Shown: positions 45,501 through 57,500 of the stretch, piece after piece | How the letters are laid out: every line of letters starts with the position of its first letter | Numbering within the stretch: the first letter of the stretch is position 1 | Assembly: GCF_902459505.1 (NCBI RefSeq) | Contig: NC_047096.1 | Coordinates: forward strand, 18,132,501 to 18,196,500 | Length of the DNA stretch: 64,000 nucleotides | Source: Geotrypetes seraphini | Lineage: Eukaryota; Chordata; Amphibia; Gymnophiona; Dermophiidae | Direction: 5' to 3' | The notes under the pieces: generated by a model | Told to the model about the DNA's origin: nothing | The model's input: the letters and a program-made list of their open reading frames with translations, nothing else | Databases searched by the model: none | Program-made: the position numbers and the translations under genes

Positions 45501-48500
45501 TAAGCAGCCTATTATAAAATTATTCTCCTCCTGCATAATAATATGATGGCGCACTTTATTACACATTTCCAAAAATATGTGTGTTTTTGTATAAAATAGA
45601 CTTCTACAATCATCTCCAGTTGTTTAAAAATGCTCGGATACAAATATACACCTGTTGTCAGTAAGTTCAAATGTGTATGTGAACAATATAAACTGACCTG
45701 AACATAAATTGAGGTAACATTTTCCCCCCAAAAAGGAGAAAAAGAAGTTGACTCGAATATAAATTTGTGTGTGGGGGGGGGGCGGGGGGGGGGAGAGATG
45801 GTTATATTCAAGTGCCCTGCCCTGCACCCAGCTCACCTTTCCCTAGCAACAGCAGCAGATGAATCCAGAGACCAATGGGATAGCTCACATCTACCAGCAG
45901 GCGGAGATAGAGAAACTGATTAACAAGTGGTCCTATTGGCTGGCACTCCTCCTGTTTATCCAGTATTCTCTATCTCCCAGCAGGAAAAGGTCACTATTTC
46001 CCTTCCTACCCAGCCCCTGAAGCCTGAGTGGGCCAGCAGTAAGCAGTCCTTTCCGCGTCCTGCCCTGGCCAACTCTAAACCACCCTGCCTCCTCCCTGAC
46101 CCCTGTAGACCTTATCTTTTAAAGCCCTGGTGGTGTAGCGGTGAAGTGGGGCAGGTGTAATCTTCTATGTTCTTGCCTCATGAGAGCTGCGATCAAAAAT
46201 TCCTGCTGCGAGTCCCCACAGTCTCGTGAGACTGCAGCAGGAACTTGCAGCAAGCAATTTCTATTCTATTGCGTCTAATCTAATCTAAAACTTAGGTTTG
46301 TATACCGCATCATCTCCAGATATGAGCTCGATTCGGTTGATATAAGAGAGCAGGAGTGTAGGAAGATCGCTCCTGCCCCGCTTCACCGCTAGACCACTAA
46401 AGCTTTAAAGGTAAGATCTAGAGGGGTCAAGGAGGCAGGGTGGTCTAAGAGTCGGCCGAGAGAGGACGCAGGAAATGTAAAACTGTGATGACTTCTTTTG
46501 TTGGAAGCTGTGTAGATGGATAAAAGTCCAATTTTCCAGTGGACGGGAGGCAGAGAAAGTTTTCCAACAACTAGTATGAAAAGAGAATTTATCAGACATT
46601 TAAGGGTTATCAAATTGGTGCCTCAAGAACATCCCATCTGATATGAGTGTGAAGCATTGTTTTTTGGTTTTTTTTTTTGTGGTCTTACATTACTGTTCTG
46701 GCTGTGGTGCCAATGATAATTACTTGTGATCATAGGATATAAATACTCTAAATATATAAATGTTTAATTGGCACCAAACCAGATAAACCTTTGTGTTCTT
46801 GACAGTGGAGCTATGCAAGATGCTGAGTTCTTGGTTTCATCTGAATCATACGGTTCACAACATTTTGTAATTTCTCTATTCAGTGTAATTGAGAGTTACT
46901 TTAATTATATAATTGTTAATGTAACTGATGGAGGAAGAAGTTGGAAGACGCCTGATTAAAATATTTAGCATAACGTATTTTACTGTACAGTAATAAGATA
47001 TTAGAAAGAGCGAAATCCACAATATGGTGTGCCTGGAGGTGTGATAGGACCCTAGTGCAATGCAGGTTTTCTCTTTTACTGTTTGACCAAGCTACGATCT
47101 TGGGCATCCTGTATATAAATAGGTGTCTACTTTTCTTTATAGTGTAGTGGTTACTAGTGTAACCAAGTTTCCAAGTTTATTATATAATTTGATTAATCGC
47201 CTATTCCAAATTCTAGGCGATGTACAATTTCTTAAATAATCAAATATGGGTAACAAATCGCACATACATAAATCTAAGCAAATTTAAAATAACGAATACA
47301 AACATTCCTATACAAAGTTTAAATCGATCAAATTAAGTAACCTATACATACGATATCAACACAAAAGGGAAAATTATTAATGGATTACAATCAGTGTTTA
47401 ATTCAATATATTTAAGGTAAAAACATTAGGAGGGGAAACAAATATAGTTTGTAGTGAAATATTAGATAAAGAGAGACAAAAACATATTTATTCACTAAAA
47501 GCATCTTTAAAAAGGAAACTCTTAAGTTTGGTCTTGAATTTGTCCAAATTCTTTTCCTCTCTTATAAATAATGGAAGGTCATTCCAGGACTGAGGAGCGG
47601 TTATTGAAAAAATAGTGTGACGCCTCGTATTAATAACTTTTAATGAAGGAATGGCCAGTAAGTGTTGGTCTTGTGATCTCAAAAGTCTTGAGGTATATTC
47701 ATGTGAATGCGTTTAGTTGTGAGCACTTACAGTAGTTTTGGAGGTGATGATGTAAGTAGATGCACCTAAATTTGCATAACTTATAGTATTCTATAAGTTA
47801 TGGTCATAAATGGGTGCTCCTTCCATTCTCTGCCAAACTCCACCTGTTTGTGCCCACCTGCAAAGTATGTGCTATTGAAGACATGACAATCTATGGAGGA
47901 TTAAATAACTATATTCTGTGATGAAAATCTTCAATAGTATTAATAAATCACAGCTCTAATTAAACAGTAAATGTTACTTAATTAATATCCTTATTTAAAT
48001 GTGAAGTGCTCAGACCTTATAACCAATGTTTTTAGTGATGTCACCAAAACGAGGTTAACAAGGGGACCATCATCGTCCCCATACCACCTTTAGTATATCA
48101 ACAAGACACTCTATGTGAGTTGCTATTATATATAATATACTTATCTAGTCTTCCCATTACTTTGGTCACGTCCAGTCCAAGTGAGCCGTTATTAGCATCT
48201 ATGTCCCTCCCTGACGAAGCAACGAAACCTGGGTCGGGGGGACAGGGACCATAAGTAGAGATAAACACTGAGTGGATATATTTTAAAGCCCACATAACAC
48301 AGTTTTTACACTTTATCAACGAGGTTCAACATTACCAACAACCACCTGGTGAAGATAAGTATATTATATATAATAGCAACTCACATAGAGTGTCTTGTTG
48401 ATATACTAAAGGTGGTATGGGGACGTTGAAGGCGATGATGGTCCCCTTGTTAACCTCGTTTTGGTGACATCACTAAAAACATTGGTTATAAGGTCTGAGC

Positions 48501-51500
48501 ACTTCACATTTAAATAAGGATATTAATTAAGTAACATTTACTGTTTAATTAGAGCTGTGATTTATTAATACTATTGAAGACATGTACATACTTAGAATAG
48601 CATCCCCTCCAGGGATTCAAGACAAAGTTAGACAAGTTCCTGCTGAACCAGAACATACGCAGGTAGGGCTAGTCTCAGTTAGGGCCCTGGTCTTTGACCT
48701 AAGGGCTGCCACGGGAACGGGCTGCTGGGCACGATGGACTACTGGTCTGACCCAGCAGGGGCAATTCTTATTTATTTGCACATGTAAATGGCTAGAATAT
48801 TGGTATTTACATGTATACTTGATGCCTGGCTTTAGGTAGTTCTTATGGGGTTACCTCCTGTCTAGACAGGAGGTTCATAAAGCACACTGACAGTTCATTA
48901 TTGACTATCCCGGCTTGTACTGGGGTTTCTATTTGATAACACCTGTATATATCCAGTTACAGCTAGAGGTAGCGAGACAGAAAAGCTCTAGCATTATCCT
49001 TCAGTTTGGCATTACATCCTTGTTTAAGGAAATCGGCTCCTGGCTCCAAGTGAGTTGTATTGTCTTGCATGGAGCTGGTCTTAGATGACAAAATAATTCT
49101 GTTTTCTTTTCTTGGCAGTGCTAAACTGTGGGTTTCTTGTGCTTTTGATAAGGAAAGAGAGAGCAGCAGTTGTGATCATGCTTCTGCGTTCTGGTCTTTC
49201 AGAGATCAGGCATGCCACGCCTTGTGAGGTTAGATAGATGTTTTCTGATGTGCAACACATGGTATCATCCTGCCTCCCCTGCTTACAAACGACTTCTTAT
49301 TCCTTCATGTTAAGGTGTGGCTCCAATCAGTGCCGCTCCAGCCTTAGTGGGTAAGGTGTGGCTATAGCCAAAGTTATTTTTCAAGGTAGTCATTGTAACA
49401 CCAAGGTACCAGCCCTAGTAAAAGTTTATACTCTTAACGTGGAGCCCATTTGTACTGCAGTTCAGTTTTATCTATGTTCTCAGTTTGCGGCCTGTAAATG
49501 GTGAGCGAGGAATTTGAAATAATAGAGAGGCCTGATATTTAGTGCTTGCTGTTCCAGTGCTATAAAATTTTTCCAGTTGAAAAGCTCTGCATCTCTATAT
49601 GTCAGTGTCTCTCAAACTGTGATTCTGGATGTGCCACAAGAGATTCCAGAATTCCTTCATAAGTATACACTAGGATAGGATAGATGACATCTGTGCATGC
49701 TCAAGGCCTTCTAGTTCTCGCTCTCTCCAAGAATCTCGGCCCAGCACAAGGAAGAGGAAGATCTTCCGGCACCGGCATGTCCTGTGTGTTGGTGCCAGTG
49801 CCAGATAGGGATAAGAGAATGTGTTTGGGTGGGTGAATGGGGGATGCCAGATTGTGGCAGGAGGGGGGGGCACGTGAGCGGGGGGGATGCTGGATCGCCG
49901 GGGGGGGGACGGGGGACGCTCGTAAATAGAGTCAAGCTCGGTTTCCGAGGCGCACATTTTGCGAATGTTTTGCTCGTCTTGCAAAACACTCGCAAACTGC
50001 AGCACTAATAAACCAAAGTTTGACTATATTGCTAGCTGTTCTCATGGGAGGATCCCTGATGGACTAATGTAAGGAGGTGGTGAAAATTATTCCTGGGGAA
50101 TTTAGTCCTTTAGCAACTACTGTGTTTCCCCGAAAATAAGCCTAGCATCATAAGCCCTACCCCAAAAATAAGCCCTAGTCCTGGGATTCGCTGGCAGCAA
50201 CTGTTTAACCTCCCCCGCCGCCCCCACAGTGCATCCGAACCCCTGCTGACCCTCCATCCTTCCCTCCCCGCTGACTGCGAGTGAGCCCTACCTTGATCCC
50301 AAGCAGCGTCGGGCCGGCAGCACTCTAAACAGGCTGCTTGGCCTTGTCCGTCGGGGAATTCAATCTGCCGCATTACTGATGACATCATCAGCAACTCCTG
50401 CTCCATGTTAAGCATCTTCCTCCTTCCCTCCCCTAGACCTAAAGGAATAAAAAGATTGAGTTTAAAGTTTTACAACATAACTTGATGGCAGTAACCTTTG
50501 TTATCCCAGGACAAGCAGGCAGGTATTCTCACTAGTGGGTGATGTCATCAGACAGAGCCCCGGTACGGACGTCTCACAAGCACGTGTTGCTTGTAGAAAC
50601 TTAAAGTTTCTAGATGCCCGCACCGCGCATGCGCCGGTGCCTTCCTACCCGGAGATCCGGGCGTGTCTCCTCAGTTCTTTCTTTTCCGCGGAGCTGAGAA
50701 GTTCAACTTCTTCATGCGCTAGCTGAATTCAGTTAAATTTGCCTTCCTTGTCCGCGTTTTCGTTTCTTTTAATTACAGTTAACAGTTCTTTTCTTTTTCA
50801 GTAAAAAAAAAAAAAAAAAAAAAGAGAAGATTATTTCCTCCGGCGGGTCGAACGGGCCGGCCACGTGGCTCAGGCCCACGGGCTTCGACCTCGCGGCAGA
50901 GATTTTCCGGCCTATGTCCCGGCCAATCACCGGTTTTAAAAAGTGCAGCAAGTGCCAACGCGCGATTTCACTCACGGACCCTCACTGGCGCTGTTTGCAG
51001 TGTTTGGGCCCTGACCACATCCCGAAATCGTGCGGGCCTTGCTCTACCCTTACGGCACGCTCATTCAAGCGGCGTTGCCTATTGTGGGAATCGATGTTCA
51101 AGATGGATGCAGCTAAGGATCCCTCAGCCTCCACTTCATCCGATACCTCCCCGGTTCGGGCGAAACCGGCATCGACTCCTCCTGCATCGAGTACGGCGAA
51201 ACCGGCATCGCTCGCCCCGACACCATCCACGAGCTCGACGTCGGTGCCTGCCCCGGTCTCCTCGGTTCAGGTACCTCTTCCTTCCACAGTGCCACCAATG
51301 GTCATCAAAGTGCCGAAAGCTACTAAGCAGAAGCACTCGACCTCGAAGGAGCGCGATGCCCGTGCAGGAGGACCCCCTTTCGGTGCGGATCCCTCCCTAT
51401 CGGCTTCGCTACGGTCCGTGCTGGAAGCTCAATTCGTTGAGCTCATGCAGACCATCGGACCCGGGCTCATCGCTGCCATACAGGGTGACCTCCCGGTACC

Positions 51501-54500
51501 GGTCCAAAGGGGCGGTCCGCCCCCTCCCCCTCCCCCACACCGTTCGACCTCGACAACCGACGAGGACGAACGGGGGAGGGCGGCGATACCCACGCGGCAA
51601 GCCTCGCTTACCGACATGCCGCCATTAGAACCCATTACGCCTCCGCGCCAACATGGGACCAGACCTCCGATCGATACTCGAAGCCCTGGGCATAGTCAGG
51701 AAGAGTTCCTCCGTACTCCTTACCAGACTTGGGTAGCATCGCAGGAACCCGCACCGCAGACCCAGTGGCGATCCACTGCTTCCAGCCCTATCCACTTGGG
51801 GGCCTCGGGAGACCATGCGATGCACAGACGATCCCGATCCCCGTCCCGCCACCGAGACGGGCACCGATCGAGACACTCATCCTGGCACTCCTCACGCCAT
51901 TCGGAGGTGTCACCGCAGAAAAAACTGCAACGTAGGGGATACTCCTCATCAGAGGCGTCCCCTCCGAGGGGCCCGGAGTACGAGGAAACACCGGTGCCCG
52001 ATTCTCCTTGTCACTCCCCGATGTCCACGGACCTGGAGGCCTCCTCCTCCGCCAGCCCGTCTCACAGACCGACGCTGGCGGAACAATTGTCCTTCTCATC
52101 ATTCCTCCGACAAATGGCGGATGATCTGGATGTGACCCTTGACACGGGCTCCCGATACTCCAAAGAGTATCTGGACACCATGCACTTACCTAACCCTCCA
52201 ACGGAGTCGCTTCGGCTCCCCCTGCATAAATTACTGGACCAGACCTTCATGCAGTGCTTCGAAACGCCGTATTCCATATCGGCGATCCCCAGCAAACTCG
52301 ATGCTCGATACCGCATCGTGCACCATAAAGGGTTCGAGGGCCCTCAACTCTCCCACCAATCCCTGCTGGTCGAGTCCTCCCTAAAACGCTCTCACCCCTC
52401 CCAGGTCTACGCCTCTGTACCGCCGGGCCGAGAGGGGAGAACGATGGACAAATTTGGTAGAAAATTCTACCAAAACTCCATGATGGCGTCACGGGTGCTA
52501 AACTACAACTTCTTTTTCTCTTCCTATCTGGAGTTCTTCTTGCCGGTGCTCCGCAAGTTCACTCCGTTCATAGACAACCAAGCTCGATTCGAGTTCGAGG
52601 AAGTGGTAGCCTCCCTCTCCCAATTACGCCTCCAGCTGATGCAATCCTCCTTCGATGCATTCGAACTCTCGGCACGCGCCGCCGCAAGCGCGGTAGCTAT
52701 GCGTCGCCTGGCATGGCTCCGTACCATCGATATGGATCCCAACCTACAGGACAGACTCGCCAACGTACCATGTGCTGGAGCTGACCTGTTCGATGAGTCT
52801 ATCGAGACTGTTACCAAGAAGCTGTCGGATCATGAAAAATCCTTTCAATCCATCCTGCGGCCCAAACCCAAACCTCAACAGTCTCGACCTTCCAGGCCAC
52901 CCCTGATTTACCAGCGGCGTTACATGCCCAGACAAACGCCTGCTGCGAGACAGCCTGCGAAGAGACAACCTCCCCAGAAGTCTCAGCAAAAACCCCAGCC
53001 ACCGGCCGTACCTAAGGCCCCCCAGCCCTTTTGACGCCCCCCCCGGGAGCGTAACCTCGGCCTCTCCCATAGGGGGCCGCCTCCATCTCTTTTACCATCG
53101 ATGGGAGGCCATAACTACGGACCTATGGGTCCTCACCATCATAAGAGAAGGATACTCTCTTCAATTCCACCGGGTCCCCCCGGACCACCCTCCAAGAGAG
53201 TATCCTTCAAGCTCGACGCAGACCGCCCTTCTTCTTCAGGAAGTCCAAACCTTACTCCAGCTTCGGGCTGTCGAGCCGGTCCCTTCAGACCAATTGAACC
53301 GAGGGTTTTACTCCCGGTACTTCCTCGTCCCGAAGAAAACGGGCGACCTGCGACCCATTTTAGACCTTCGGGCCCTCAACAAGTTCCTGGTCAAAGAGAA
53401 GTTTCGCATGTTGACTCTGGCTTCTCTATACCCCCTCCTCGAGCAGAACGACTGGTTATGCTCCCTGGATCTCAAGGAGGCCTACACTCACATCCCCATT
53501 CACCCGGCCTCCCGAAAGTTCCTCAGATTTCGGGTGGGAAATCTGCACCTACAGTATCGAGTGCTACCATTCGGCCTATCTTCGTCCCCCAGAGTCTTCA
53601 CAAAGTGCCTGGTGGTAGTGGCCGCAGCACTCCGGGACAGGGGTCTACAGGTATTCCCATACCTCGACGACTGGCTCATAAAGGCCCCGTCAGCCCCAGA
53701 GGTCACTTCGGCGGCCTTGGCTACAACCTACTTCCTCCAGAATTTGGGCTTCGAGATCAACTTCTCCAAGTCTCACCTACAACCCACCCAGTCCCTCCCC
53801 TTCATCGGAGCGGTCCTGGACACCACCCGACTCCGAGCATTCCTACCTCGGCAACGCATGGAATCCCTTCTTCATCTCTGCCAGTCGGTGTCTACTCGCC
53901 AAACCCTACCGGCGAGACAACTGATGGTGCTCCTGGGCCATATGGCCTCCACAGTACATGTGACACCCTTTGCCAGACTCCACCTCAGGATCCCCCAGTG
54001 GACCCTGGCATCACAGTGGAATCAGACATCCGATCCACTATCCAAACGCATCTTAGTCACACCTGCTCTTCGGCAGTCTCTACTTTGGTGGATGACCTCT
54101 TCGAATCTATCCAGAGGTTTGCTGATGCACTCTCCCCCCCATCAGAAAGTTCTCACGACCGATTCGTCGAATTACGCATGGGGGGCCCACCTGGAGGGTC
54201 TCCGCACCCAAGGATTCTGGACCAATGCGGAGAGACTACACCAAATCAATCTACTGGAACTCAGAGCCATCTTCAATGCGCTCCAAGCTTTCCAACACCT
54301 ACTCCACGACATGGTAATCCTCATTCGCACAGACAATCAGGCCGCCATGTATTATATCAACAAGCAAGGAGGCACGGGCTCGGCCCTCCTTTGCCAGGAA
54401 GCTCTACGAGTCTGGGACTGGGCGGTGCGCCACAACACCCTACTCAGAGCAGTATACATCCAGGGGGAGAACAACGTCTTAGCAGACAAACTAAGCCGCC

Positions 54501-57500
54501 TGCTACAACCGCACGAATGGACTCTCCATTCCAGCCCCCTTCACCAAATCTTCACGCAATGGGGGACGCCTCAGATAGACCTCTTTGCGGCTCCCCACAA
54601 CGCCAAACTGCCTCAGTTTTGCTCCAGGATCTACACTCCTCACCGCCTCGAGGCAGATGCTTTTCTACTGAACTGGGGGAAACGATTTCTGTATGCGTTC
54701 CCACCATTCCCGCTGATCCAGAAGACTCTGGTCAAGCTGAAACTCGAACGGGCAACCATGATTCTAATAGCTCCTCGGTGGCCCAGACAACCTTGGTTCT
54801 CCCTCCTACTTCAACTCAGCAGCAGGGAACCAGTACCACTTCCAGTGTTTCCTTCACTACTTACTCAACAGCAAGGATCACTACTTCATCCCAACCTGCA
54901 GTCTCTCCACCTGACAGCTTGGCTCCTCTCAACGTAACCCCTCACCAATTCTCACAAGAAGTGAGGGAGGTCTTGGAAGCTTCCAGGAAGCCCGCCACTC
55001 GACAATGCTACTCCCAGAAATGGACCAGATTCTCCTCATGGTGCGTTTCTAAGTCAAAGGAACCTCAGCGAGCTTCCTTATCCTCCGTGCTGGACTATCT
55101 CCTGCACCTATCTCAATCTGGGCTCAAGTCCACATCCATACGAGTCCACCTGAGCGCTATTGCGGCGTTCCACCAGCCCCTACAAGGGAAACCCCTCTCG
55201 GCCCATCCGGTGGTCGCCAGATTTATGAAAGGACTCTTCCATGTTAACCCTCCTCTCAAACCACCCCCAGTAGTTTGGGACCTCAATGTAGTCCTTTCCC
55301 ATCTCATGAAGCCCCCGTTTGAACCACTCAACAGGGCCCCTCTGAAGTATCTCACCTGGAAAGTGCTTTTCCTTGTAGCCCTTACGTCCGCTCGCAGAGT
55401 CAGCGAACTCCAGGCATTGATGGCGGACCCACCATTCACAGTATTCCACCATGACAAGGTGGTCCTCCGCACTCACCCGAAATTCCTGCCTAAGGTGGTC
55501 TCCGAATTTCATCTCAACCAATCCATTGTACTTCCAGTATTCTTCCCTAAGCCTCATTCTCACCACGGAGAATCGGCCCTTCACACTCTAGACTGTAAAC
55601 GTGCCTTGGCTTTCTACCTGGATCGCACCAAGCCACACAGAACCACTCCTCAACTTTTTGTCTCCTTCGACCCTAACAAGTTGGGAAGACCCGTATCAAA
55701 GCGCACCATCTCTAATTGGATGGCGGCTTGTATCTCTTTCTGCTATGCCCAGGCTGGATTATCACTTCCTTGTAAGGTCACAGCCCATAAGGTCAGAGCA
55801 ATGGCAGCCTCAGTAGCATTCCTCAGATCAACACCAATCGAGGAAATTTGCAAGGCTGCCACCTGGTCCTCGGTTCACACATTCACCTCACATTATTGTC
55901 TGGATACCCTCTCCAGACGGGATGGACAGTTTGGCCAAACAGTATTGAAAAATTTATTCTCTTAAGTCGCCAACTCCCCCTCCATCCCACTGAGGTTAGC
56001 TTGGAGGTCACCCACTAGTGAGAATACCTGCCTGCTTGTCCTGGGATAAAGCAATGTTACTTACCGTAACAGTTGTTATCCAGGGACAGCAGGCAGCTAT
56101 TCTCACGTCCCACCCACCTCCCCTGGGTTGGCTTCTCAGGCTAGCTACCTGAACTGAGGAGACACGCCCGGATCTCCGGGTAGGAAGGCACCGGCGCATG
56201 CGCGGTGCGGGCATCTAGAAACTTTAAGTTTCTACAAGCAACACGTGCTTGTGAGACGTCCGTACCGGGGCTCTGTCTGATGACATCACCCACTAGTGAG
56301 AATAGCTGCCTGCTGTCCCTGGATAACAACTGTTACGGTAAGTAACATTGCTTTTTCTACGACATAAGTTGTTGCATTCTGGAGCCATTCACTCTGCTTC
56401 CTGAGGTTCCTGCCCCCTCCCTCTCCGATCTGGTTTGTCAACAGCAAAACTCAGTAGTTGTCTGTTCTTAAACAAAAAAGGCTGAAACAGAGGAAGTAAG
56501 CCAGAGTCCAGATGCAGTCTCGGCTGCTTGTAGGGAACTGTAGGTTTTTGAGTATGGTTCCAGCCTGTATGAAATGGAGTGGGCTGGGAAGAGCAGGAGT
56601 GGTAATCTCCCTTTTTGGCACACAGGATGCAGCTGTGAACCCTTGGGGGGGGGGGGGAGGGGGGTGTTCTGGGCCACTGGAAAACCCACATCAGAGACTC
56701 TGTTAGCTTCATCCAAGGCAGTGAAAAGGTGCTCCTGCTGTGGAATGCACCAGGATTCTTCGGAGCATTATACTGCATGCAAGCCGTGGGAGGGAGAAGC
56801 TGGTGCTTTGGAGCACGATTCTGGGCCAGATTTGGTACAGAGCTCTGTTAACATAAGAATTGCCACTGCTGAGTCAGACCAGTGGTCCATCATGCCCAGC
56901 AGTCTGCTTACGCGGCGGCCCTCTGGTCTAAGACCAGCACCCTAACTGAGACTAGCCCTAACAGCGCACGTTCTTGTTCAGCAGAAACTTGTCTAACTTT
57001 GTCTTGAATCCTTGGAAGATGTTTTCCCCTATAACAGCCTCAGGAAGAGCGTTCCAGCTTTCTACCACTCTCTGGGTGAAGAAGAACTTCCTTACGTTTG
57101 TACGGAATCTATCCCCTTTCAACTTTAGAGAGTGCCTTCTTGTTCTCCCTACCTTGGAGAGGGTGAACAACCTGTCCTTATCTACTAAGTCTATCCCCTT
57201 CAGTACCTTGAATGTTTCGATCATGTCCCCTCTCAATCTCCTCTGTTCGAGGGAGAAGAGGCCCAGTTTCTCTAATCTTTTGCTGTACGGCAGCTCCTCC
57301 AGCCCCTTAACCATCTTAGTCGCTCTTCTCTGGACCCTTTCGAGTAGAACCGTGCCCTTTTTCATGTACGGAAACCAGTGCTGGACTCCAGGTGAGGGCG
57401 TACCATGGCCTGGTACAGCGGCATGATAACCTTCTCTGATCTGTTCGTGATCCCCTTCTTTATCATTCCTAGCATTCTGTTTGCCCTTTTTGCTGCCGCC

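Larger units (their letters stand above)
50491..56354 (+). mobile_element. DIRS-type tyrosine-recombinase retroelement, looks whole
   Basis: A 5.86-kb element of the DIRS group. Parts: inverted terminal repeats (about 50491-50677 and 56151-56354), a first ORF with a Cys-rich N-terminus (50914-53034), overlapping reverse transcriptase/RNase H and tyrosine-recombinase frames (53101-55965), and an internal complementary region (about 56009-56106) that matches both outer ends. This layout is diagnostic for DIRS elements, which lack long direct LTRs. The outer inverted repeats are identical over some 145 bp by eye, so the insertion looks young. It lies in sense orientation in ILRUN intron 2. By eye it looks whole; expression or mobility cannot be judged. 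Confidence 0.9.

Noticed and set aside
51107-51628. 173-codon Arg/Pro-rich plus frame
   Set aside because: Out-of-phase reading of the GC-rich DIRS first ORF.
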